This document shows, piece after piece, positions 37,743 to 45,458 of a DNA stretch of 64,000 bases (position 1 is its first letter; each line of letters begins with the position of its first letter). The stretch is from Leishmania infantum JPCM5 (lineage: Eukaryota; Euglenozoa; Kinetoplastea; Trypanosomatida; Trypanosomatidae), in contig NC_009414.2 of the NCBI RefSeq assembly GCF_000002875.2, positions 62,001 through 126,000 of the forward strand, written 5' to 3'. A program made the translations under genes and the position numbers. Below the pieces are notes generated by a model that was given only the letters and a program-made list of their open reading frames with translations, ran no database searches and was not told the DNA's origin.

Positions 37743-38722
37743 GCTTCTCGCTTGTCCTTCGGCGTATGCATGGAAGAGTGGGTGCCAGCCTTCCTGTGGC
37801 GGCTCAGATGCGAGACGAGTGATGGAAACGCCGAGAAACCCGGACACAGAAGAAGAGGAGGGCTGACGCGAGGTGTGCGCTCGCTCACTGTGGTGGCGGC
37901 CAAGTGAGCCCTCTCCACGCCTCGTGAGTGGGCGCGTCTGCCGCCGCCTGGTGCAGGATGCGTTTCGGTAGTGCTGACGCAAGTGGAGAGGGGGTGGAAG
38001 AAAGGTATACGCTACTCGAGGACCTCACGGTGCCTGCCTACAGAGCCCTCTTGTCGATCCGGTGGCTACTTGACAAGACACACCAGACGCGCTCGACGAG
38101 GAGTGCGGGGAGGGTGCACGTGTCTGCCTGTGCGTTGGGGCGAGCTTGTGCACGCGTGCGTGCGCGTGCGCCGGAGTGGAACGCAGAAATGGCAAGGGGT
38201 GCCGGTGGCCCACCAGCGAGGTCAGATGCGCAGACGCGTGCCCATGATTGTCAGACATACACAGCCAAAGAGGAGGGAGAAAACGAAGGAAAGAGGAAGC
38301 TCCAGGCACGACAGAGAAGGATACGACATTAGAAGCGGCCGGCTCAGCACACCAGCTCTGGCATCGCTACAAGCATGCGCTGGAGGGGACGTTCGGGACT
38401 GCAAGTGCGGTGGCGCGATGCACTGCAGTGTGGAGAGCCCTTGGTTAGAGGGAAGGGGCGAAGGGGATAGAGACAAGCAGCAAGTGGCCCGCACTCATAC
38501 CCTCCAGCCACGGCCACATCGCAAAGCCGGCGGCGCTGCTCGCTGTTGTGGCTGATCATCTTAGTTGGATGCCTAGCAGACTGCGCACGCCCACAAAAAC
38601 TCGGAAGTTCACGCATTCTTGCCAAGGAGGAAACAAGCGAAGAGAGACGCACAAGAGCGCGCTCTGCTTGGCTCTACAGCACATGAGAGGTCGCCCACCC
38701 CAGCCTAGCGCACATCACTCCA
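37743..38722. other. Intergenic region, 0.98 kb
   Basis: 3' flank of the SUN-like gene and 5' flank of the FKBP15-like gene. No repeats of note and no gene supported. Confidence 0.6.
37803..37865 (-). promoter_or_regulatory. Candidate spliced-leader acceptor for the FKBP15-like gene
   Basis: On the minus strand a CT tract (about 37849-37862) is followed, with no earlier AG, by ATCTGAG with AG at 37804-37803, giving a leader of about 60 nt before the ATG at 37742. This supports that start over any upstream non-ATG extension. Confidence 0.4.
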
Positions 38723-40483
38723 CTACCTTGCGCGGCCTCGCTGCGGTCGCGGCCAGAGCGGGGGCCTGTTGCCGCCACCCGAGGCCACCCCGCCGCTGCC
38801 ACGACCAATGTTGTAGTAACATCCCCAACCACTCGGGGGGCCAACGACAGAACGCGATGACGAAGATGAATACATGAGCATCAGTATCACGGCCAACGCC
38901 AATAGCGCGAAAGATGCCACCGCCATGGCTGTGTCGCTCCGCATTATGCTGCCGCCGCTTCTGCCTGCGCCGCCTCCCTCGCCGCAGCAGCTGCTGTGCT
39001 CGCGAAGAAAGCGCTCTTGGAGCAGTTGCAGCTTCGACTGCAACCCGTGCAGCCGGTCGCGGTACTCGTCGGCCTCCCTCTCCGTTGCCTTGTACCTTGC
39101 GTAGAAGTCGCTGAGGAGGATGCGGGTACGGTTGAGCTCTTGGGCCAGGTGGCGCTCTCGCTGCATCAGCAACGTCAGCTCATGATGCGTGCTGCGCTGC
39201 TGCCGAAGAAGGTTCGTGAGAAGAGATCCCGCGGCGCTTTGATAGATAGACCCGGATGCGGAGAGGCCTTTGCTGCTCGGAGTGCTCACGGACAGCGCAG
39301 GGGCGCTAGTGGGGGTGGTCACAGCGGTGAAGTCGGACGCACCAGACGTGGCCACCGCACACGGACCCCACAGAGCAGTCAGGTCTGTGATGGTGCACTT
39401 CACGGACGCGTTTCGGCCAATGGGCTGCGCAGCGCTGCAGTTCACCGACTGGAGAGCAGGCGCCGTCGCGGCGAGCGCTATGGAGTTGGTTGGGGAAGAC
39501 CGCTTTGCATCCGCATCAGGCTGGGACAGCGGCCCTGTCTCGGCTGACGCGCCGACGTCCACAGGCGCGAGAAGGAGGTCATCGGCGTCGGCCCCCCTCG
39601 AAGCTCCGACAGTCGCAGCGGCACCGGCCCACATACCAGCCGCAAGCTCGTCAATGAAAACGGCGGGCGCCGGGGCGTCATTCGCAGACGTGGCGCCGTT
39701 CCTCGATGGAACTGCGCTGCTGCCAGCCAAGGGCGGTGCCGCCACCTCCCCCGGTGTTGGGGGAAGCGCTGGTAGATGAAAACGATGCATGTCTGGCGTG
39801 CCGCGGAGGCCGCCGCTGGCCCCAGCGGCATCTTCGCCCGCTACAAGGTCGTCGCCCCCGTCGTACCGCGTCAGAGTCTCCAGAACGTCAATGCCGTACA
39901 CCTGGAAAGAAGTGATCGTGCACCACGGCTCCGGTCCATACGATGTCGCCCACTGCAGCTTGATGAAGCGCACTCGGCTGCGCGGGGCGACGTCAAAGTA
40001 CTGGCGGCCGCGCCGCTGCTCCGCCTCAAAGTGCCCCAGCACTAACCAGGTGGACGTCGGGTACTGTAGACTGCCAAGCAACGTGAAGTTGCGCACACCG
40101 CTGCTAAAGTGTTCAGCGTTGCGCACCATCACAGAGCGCACCTGCACATCGCGGATCAACTGCACCACGAATTGCTTCCGAGGTGCATCACAGGGGCACA
40201 GCACGTACTTGTCCACGCTCTCGCTAATCAGCGCCACACCGCCGTGGCATGAAGACGGCTCCATCGACACCACCGCGGCCCCGAGATACAAGGAGGCGTA
40301 GTTGGTGGAGAGGCCCGGCGCCGAGCCCGTAGAAAGGCGCTTCAGAGGGGACGGCGACGAGATGCCGACTGCTGCGGAGGTGGTGCGGTGCCAAAAGACG
40401 GTCAGCAACTCCACCGGGGCGGAGAACAGCACGTACAGCAGCAACAGCGTGCACAGCACCGTCAGTCGCTCCTGTGGCCGCAT
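38723..40483 (-). CDS. SUN-like domain membrane protein (SUCO/SLP1 type)
   Basis: The protein is 586 aa. An N-terminal signal/anchor segment (about 6-30, TVLCTLLLLYVLFSAPVELL) precedes a SUN-like jelly-roll domain at about 60-198. Recognisable blocks include NYASLYLGAAVV, CHGGVALISES, KYVLCPCDAP, FVVQLIRDVQV, NFTLLGSLQYP and CTITSFQVYGIDVL, the usual layout of the SUCO/Slp1/osteopotentia subgroup. A disordered Ala/Ser/Pro linker, a coiled coil (about 428-495), a short Cys/Gly region and a second hydrophobic segment (about 517-541) follow, then a basic Gly/Arg tail. This architecture, with the SUN-like domain upstream of the coiled coil, fits the mid-SUN/SUCO group of ER proteins rather than the nuclear-envelope SUN1/2 group. 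The likely role is ER protein protection or folding. The ATG at 40483 opens the hydrophobic segment. Confidence 0.9.
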   Translation of the reverse strand: MRPQERLTVLCTLLLLYVLFSAPVELLTVFWHRTTSAAVGISSPSPLKRLSTGSAPGLSTNYASLYLGAAVVSMEPSSCHGGVALISESVDKYVLCPCDAPRKQFVVQLIRDVQVRSVMVRNAEHFSSGVRNFTLLGSLQYPTSTWLVLGHFEAEQRRGRQYFDVAPRSRVRFIKLQWATSYGPEPWCTITSFQVYGIDVLETLTRYDGGDDLVAGEDAAGASGGLRGTPDMHRFHLPALPPTPGEVAAPPLAGSSAVPSRNGATSANDAPAPAVFIDELAAGMWAGAAATVGASRGADADDLLLAPVDVGASAETGPLSQPDADAKRSSPTNSIALAATAPALQSVNCSAAQPIGRNASVKCTITDLTALWGPCAVATSGASDFTAVTTPTSAPALSVSTPSSKGLSASGSIYQSAAGSLLTNLLRQQRSTHHELTLLMQRERHLAQELNRTRILLSDFYARYKATEREADEYRDRLHGLQSKLQLLQERFLREHSSCCGEGGGAGRSGGSIMRSDTAMAVASFALLALAVILMLMYSSSSSRSVVGPPSGWGCYYNIGRGSGGVASGGGNRPPLWPRPQRGRAR

Positions 40484-41442
40484 AACGCTTGCATCGAGTC
40501 GGGGCGTGAGAGCGTGATGTAGTGGCACGCTGTGCAAAATAAAAATGTGGTGTATGATATCTGTTACAGATGCTGGAGCGATGGAGGAGGCGTGAACCGC
40601 TTGTGGAGCTCGGCAGTCGCCGGACGGTGCACGCCTTTGAATACGTCCGTACCTTCGCCGGCATGAGAAAGAGGGGGGAGACAGATGAGGGAAGAGAGTT
40701 ACAACGAGGTCACATCGGCAGGAGTCGAGTCCGTCCTTCACATACGCACAAAGATAGGTGTCTCTGTTGTGTCTGCGTATAGACGACACCGCGGTGCCAT
40801 TGGTCCTTCCAGCTTCTTGTCGGGCCTACCCCGAGTGTCGCCAGCTCCACCCCTCCGCGATGGGTATACGAGATCGCGGCTCCGTCTCCCCAGCGGGGTT
40901 CTCGCCGAATCGTATGCAGCCGGCCGTGGATCACGTATGGGCTGTGAGTCACGGAGTGATGTCGCTCCGCGTTGACTGCACGACTGTGTGGAGATAGCTC
41001 GTGAGGACAGCAGCGACAGCAGACAAGAAAAGGTGCCGCACATGCGCAGCGCACCGCTAGGCGCTCTCCTGCACTTACACAGTCGGCGGGGTCATGCCCC
41101 CATCGCGTACCCGTCGTGACGGCTTGCTCTGTCGCCCGCCTAACGCACGCGACTTTCGATTCACGCTATGTCGCGTCGGTGCAGAGGCCGTACTCCGATG
41201 ACTGAGTCGGCGCATTGCTGTACCGCGCGTGTCCACGGCTGCGTCGCAGCACGCGATGTGGCCTGTGGCAGGCCGTATAGAGTGGTGCTCTACTCCCTGC
41301 TGTACGGCAGAGAATGGGCTCGCTGAAACGAACACAACAGAATCCCCGACACACGTGCACACGCCACAAACATACATCAGCAACAACGCAGCCAAACCGC
41401 CCCACTGATGCAGCGCCTCAAGGATCGACGAGGGCATGCTGG
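40484..41442. other. Intergenic region with truncated inverted SIDER2
   Basis: 3' flank of the TBC1D23-like gene and 5' flank of the SUN-like gene. Holds the SIDER2 fragment at 41181-41343. The remaining ~700 bp has no visible gene; it could contain more decayed retroposon sequence, which I could not align by eye. Confidence 0.6.
41181..41343 (+). mobile_element. SIDER2 retroposon fragment, 5'-truncated, inverted relative to the other copies
   Basis: These 163 bp are, by eye, an exact reverse complement of 48248-48410, and 156 bp of them match 44671-44826. Homology stops abruptly at 41181, so only the 3' part of the element is present. Orientation is opposite to that of the genes. It starts about 100 nt past the stop of the TBC1D23-like gene, inside its probable 3' UTR, as an antisense fragment. 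Confidence 0.8.
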
Positions 41443-44022
41443 TCAAGGGAGGCCGTCGGCTTCGGCGGCGGAGAGGCCCGCCACACGCGACGCCGCTGCA
41501 GGCGTCACGGTCAGGTCACCGAAGAGCTCATCGAACTCGGCGTCGAGGTCCGCGGCGATTTGGGGTGCAGACGCCCCGCGCGCCGCCGTGGCTGCCACTG
41601 GAGCAGCCGAGGACGTCGGAGGCGGCACTGGCTCCAGTGACGCCGCCGCCACCGTCACGGCAGGTGACGATGCGGGTGCAGTCAAGTGCCGCCGTTCGGG
41701 AGCGGAGACAACGGCCGCCGAGGACGCCGCTGCAGGGGCTGAAAGCGCCATCTCGGCCGCCACCGGTGCCGGCTCCGGCACCACCGTGCCGCGCAGCGGC
41801 CTAGCCGGAATGGACGTGATGAGGTCTAGATCCTCTTCTTCGCAGTCCTCGCCAAGCGAGAAAACCTGCTGCGGCTGCTGCGATGGTCGCACGGCGGTAG
41901 GATGAGCTATGGCTGTGGGTATGACCGCTTGGCCACTCGTGGAGCTTTTCGACGCTCCGGAGGGAGCGGTGGCAGAGGAGGGCCCAGTCTCGGCTGCAGA
42001 AGAGGGGGCTGAACCGCTGATGGCGGTCGTCGTTATCTGAGCTGCCGCGATTTTGCCGCTCACGGAGGACAGCGCTGTCAGGGCCTGCTCGCTGGTTTCA
42101 CTGAGGCTCTCGCGGACGCGCTTCATCATCCCCCAGCCCCACGAGCCGGCCGCCGCCACGCCCTCCTTCGCCTTCGTACCCAGCTCCTGGGCCTTCTGCC
42201 GCACCTCAGCCCCTTCCACCTGCGCGAGATAGCCCGACACCTCGTTGAGAGCGGCAGAGATCGTGTGCGCCGTTTTCGACGCCTGCTGGCCCCAGTCGAT
42301 TCTAGAGATACCCCACTTGCCCGTCGCGTTTTCGAGCGCCGCTGCAGCAGCGGGGCTCATGATAGCGTCAATGATGCGATTGCGGATCAGCGGAATCGTC
42401 GTCTTGAAGCCGCCTGGCACGATGCACACGAACGGGAACGCCTGTCGGTTGACGAGGTAAAGCGCAAAGACCTTCAGCAAGTTCGTCTCCTCCACGATCG
42501 GCCGCCCGGTGCCAAAGAGGGCAAGGGGGTGCCCGCGGCAGGACTCGAGCCGCCGCAGCGCCTCCGCGAGGTCCTCGTGGCGGTAGCTCAGCACATCCCC
42601 TACGTGGACGGCCGTGGGCAGCCGCACATACTCGAAGCTCTCCCGTGAACGGCAGTCGACAATTATGTACTCGTGCGAGGGGAGCGCGTCTCCGCCGCCC
42701 TGTGCCGCTGCGCCGCGCTTCGCAAACGCGGAGGCGATGTCGGACCGCTCCAGCGGTAGGCTTGGCGTCTTGGCGTAGTACTCCTGCAGCTCCTTCGGCG
42801 TCTTGTTCAGCACACCGACATCCGGGTAGAGGCAGAAGGCCAGCATGCGCTGTGTCGACAGCGGTGTGACACGGTAGAGCAGATCGGCGTTTTGCAGCAG
42901 GGACTTGCCGCCCCACACAGGTGTCGGGGCGGTTGCGCGGCCGTCCACCAGCTCGGGGTCGATCGCGTCTGCCTTGCACGCTGGTAGCGTGAACTTCATC
43001 TTGTCGAGATGCTGCGTCAGCGCCTGCTTTGTGCTCAATAGCATGAGCGACCGACGGTGGGTGATGAGGTAGGCGTGTGCCACGTAGGGGACCATGACGG
43101 GGTCGCCCAGGATGAGCACCCAGTCCAGCACCTTCAGCGCTGTGTCGTAGTCCGACTGCAGAACCAGCAGGCGCCGCGACCAGTCGAACAAGTACGTGCC
43201 GATGTTCACCTGCTGCTGGTCCATGTGGGTGGCGAGTTGAGGGTCGTAGAACTGCAGCATCAAGCGCAGCAAAGACGTCGTCGCAGGCTCGTAGAGGTGA
43301 GAAGCCGCTGACGCAATGAAATCCTTCTGCAGCACGCACAGCATTCGATAGAGAGTGCGCAGCAGCATATTCTTGTCAGTAGAACGGCTGCCGGCCACCA
43401 CGTACGTTACGCACAGGATGACCTCCATCATCACCGGATTGAAGTAAAAGGTCGCGTCGGCGCCCAGGCGGTAGAAGAGGCCGGCGAGTTCGTCGGTGGT
43501 GATGTGGAGGGCGGTGGGGAAGAGAGCAGCGGCCTGCTTGGCCACGTGCACGTGTGTCTCCAGTGCCCGTTTTGTGTACGTCGTCCAGTCCTCCTGCCCA
43601 GCTACCCCGCCCGGCACCGCCGGGTCATCACTGTCCTCGAGAAGAAGCAGGCAGTACAGCTGGAAACGCTGCGGCCGAGTAAGCTCGTTGGAGAGCTGCG
43701 GAACGCGCATGCACATCTTCTGCAGGGAGCGCAGAGAGATGCTGCCGCGCCTCGCAGTCTCCTCATCGCTGTCGAGCACGCTCATCAGTGCCGCCAGAGC
43801 GTTCTGCGTCTTGGCCTCGCCTGTTGAGTGAGGAGAGGGCGGCGACTCCGTCGCTGTCGCCTCGCTCTGTTCGGCAGCGGCCATCTTCGGATGCGATGCG
43901 CCCTCCATGACAACTGCGCCTTCCGCCAGACCGGTCAGTGGCGGTGTGGGTTCAGCGATGGGGGCGGCCTCCACCCCTGGCGCGTGTGACGCCAGGTCCG
44001 TCGTGTGGTCGTTGCTCTCCAT
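41443..44022 (-). CDS. TBC1D23-like protein: pseudo-TBC domain plus inactive rhodanese domain
   Basis: The protein is 859 aa. A helical TBC-type domain (about 110-330) is followed by a rhodanese-like domain (about 445-540: EYIIVDCRSRESFEYVRLP, then LALFGTGRP near 500, then VPGGFKT near 534). The TBC catalytic fingers (IxxDxxR and YxQ) are not present, and the rhodanese active-site loop has no Cys. This is exactly the state of animal TBC1D23, a scaffold that joins endosome-derived vesicles to trans-Golgi golgins and binds the WASH complex. The order TBC-rhodanese-Ser/Pro linker also agrees. A role in endosome-to-Golgi traffic is inferred. The C-terminal third is Ala/Ser/Pro-rich with an acidic patch (GEDCEEEDLDL). 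The ATG at 44022 is chosen; the open frame continues upstream but is low-complexity. Confidence 0.9.
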   Translation of the reverse strand: MESNDHTTDLASHAPGVEAAPIAEPTPPLTGLAEGAVVMEGASHPKMAAAEQSEATATESPPSPHSTGEAKTQNALAALMSVLDSDEETARRGSISLRSLQKMCMRVPQLSNELTRPQRFQLYCLLLLEDSDDPAVPGGVAGQEDWTTYTKRALETHVHVAKQAAALFPTALHITTDELAGLFYRLGADATFYFNPVMMEVILCVTYVVAGSRSTDKNMLLRTLYRMLCVLQKDFIASAASHLYEPATTSLLRLMLQFYDPQLATHMDQQQVNIGTYLFDWSRRLLVLQSDYDTALKVLDWVLILGDPVMVPYVAHAYLITHRRSLMLLSTKQALTQHLDKMKFTLPACKADAIDPELVDGRATAPTPVWGGKSLLQNADLLYRVTPLSTQRMLAFCLYPDVGVLNKTPKELQEYYAKTPSLPLERSDIASAFAKRGAAAQGGGDALPSHEYIIVDCRSRESFEYVRLPTAVHVGDVLSYRHEDLAEALRRLESCRGHPLALFGTGRPIVEETNLLKVFALYLVNRQAFPFVCIVPGGFKTTIPLIRNRIIDAIMSPAAAAALENATGKWGISRIDWGQQASKTAHTISAALNEVSGYLAQVEGAEVRQKAQELGTKAKEGVAAAGSWGWGMMKRVRESLSETSEQALTALSSVSGKIAAAQITTTAISGSAPSSAAETGPSSATAPSGASKSSTSGQAVIPTAIAHPTAVRPSQQPQQVFSLGEDCEEEDLDLITSIPARPLRGTVVPEPAPVAAEMALSAPAAASSAAVVSAPERRHLTAPASSPAVTVAAASLEPVPPPTSSAAPVAATAARGASAPQIAADLDAEFDELFGDLTVTPAAASRVAGLSAAEADGLP

Positions 44023-45458
44023 CGTCCACCGCGCTGCGCTGGCGACACGGAAAACGAGAAAGAGAGAGACGGTAATATACAAAATCCCGAGAAGGGGGCA
44101 AAGGGAGCGGCCCTGGGCCACAGCGGCGGTCTTACCGTGCGCGTGTGCTTGTGCTGGCACCTGACAAGAGAGCAGCGTGTACGACAGAGGGGAGAGGGGG
44201 CAGAGAGGAGAGGAGAGGAAGGTGGAAAGGCGCGCAGCAGAGCATCGAGTGCAAACTGCAGAGAAGGCGAGAGCCGTCGGCGAGAAGTGGTGCGGGAGGG
44301 CGGCGGGAAGGAAGCGGGCAAAGCCCAGCGTGCCCCTCCCGCCCTCCTTCTGCTGCAGCATTCGCCTGACCTTCTGTGAGCGGCGAAGCAAAACAGAGAG
44401 GAAAGCGCTCGTCTGTATACGCGTCCGGCACATGCAGCGGTGCTGCGCGCCAACACACAACCACCAGCTGTCCCTCTCACAGGCGAATGGGCACCTAGCA
44501 GCCCTACACCGCAAACAGCACACACCACTTCCCTTGCTGGTTTCGAGTTCGTCTTTTTCCACCGTAGGTGGTGTGTTGATGGATGCACTCTGCATCAACG
44601 CAGCCAAACGCAATAATAGAAGACGGAAGGGAACGCAGAAAGCAGACGAGCCTGCCGGCATGCGCTCTCCTGTGTTCGTTTCAGCGAGCCCATTCTCTGC
44701 CGTACAGCAGGGAGTAGAGCACCACTCTATACGGCCTGCCACAGGCCACATCGCGTGCTGCGACGCAGCCGTGGACACGCGCGGTACAGCAATGCGCCGA
44801 CTCAGTCATCGGAGTACGGCCTCTGCGTCGAGCTCGGCCCGACCTCCGCCTCGCAGCCGCCCCCCGTCGAGCCGGTTGCCACGTGGGGCATCTCTCTTAG
44901 GGTGGCGCAGGATCCCCACACCAGTAAGCATTTGCGAGGGCCGGGGGTGAGATACACGCCTGAGTCACGCTGACACTCTGCACAACGCATGGATGGCACA
45001 AGCCTGTGCACTGTCGCAGGTCGCTCCGACGCCACGCCATCCAGGACCTGAGCGCCGACATCAGTTGCGATACATCGCTCTGGCCTCCCCACGCCGCAGG
45101 CACCTGACCCTGTCACCACCAGAAGCGGTTCGGCGTCTGGCAAGGGTTAGGGTCTGCCTGGGTCACCCGCAGAGAGTGAGGCGCTGACCCCTGACGCCAC
45201 GCGCTGAGGTGTCCCCCCGTCATTCAGGGGCACCGTCGTGAGGCAGAGAGGAAAGCGAAGATAAACGATGAGAGACGCTCACACGCATGCACACATGGAG
45301 AGAAGCGGCGAGAGAAACGGGCAAGGAGAAGGGAGAAGGAAGGCAGCGTGCGGGGGCAGGCGAAGGGAGCTGAGAGAGCGTGAATAGGCACAGACGCACG
45401 CAAGCAGACCGCACGTCCCTCGCTCTATACTCCCTCTCCTCTCTCCTGTGATGCTCCG
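44023..45458. other. KU80 3' flank with full-length SIDER2
   Basis: 1.4 kb between KU80 and the TBC1D23-like gene. It contains the SIDER2 copy at 44671-45230, starting 229 nt after the KU80 stop, and GA-rich tracts (about 44187-44225) serving the next gene. Reading frames over the repeat are not genes. Confidence 0.7.
44671..45230 (-). mobile_element. SIDER2 retroposon, copy A (KU80 3' UTR)
   Basis: A 560-bp element matching 48255-48815 with only three differences by eye: one C-run indel (6 versus 7 C) and substitutions at 44997 and 45224. Read on the minus strand it begins CCCCTGAATGACGGGGGG and ends in A-rich GAAACGAACACA. This is the layout of Leishmania SIDER2, truncated relatives of ingi/L1Tc retroposons carrying 79-bp signatures near the 5' end. 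It is in the same sense as KU80 and within its probable 3' UTR. In Leishmania, SIDER2 in 3' UTRs is known to promote mRNA decay. Confidence 0.82.

Noticed and set aside
37743..37982. In-frame upstream extension of the FKBP15-like protein (80 codons)
   Set aside because: It contains no ATG (the first codon is TTG), and a plausible splice acceptor at 37804-37803 would exclude it from the mRNA.
44802..45187. Open frames of 60-115 codons that recur in nearly the same form at about 48390-48772
   Set aside because: They are translations of the two SIDER2 copies, which are non-coding retroposons; repeated occurrence reflects the repeat and not a gene family.
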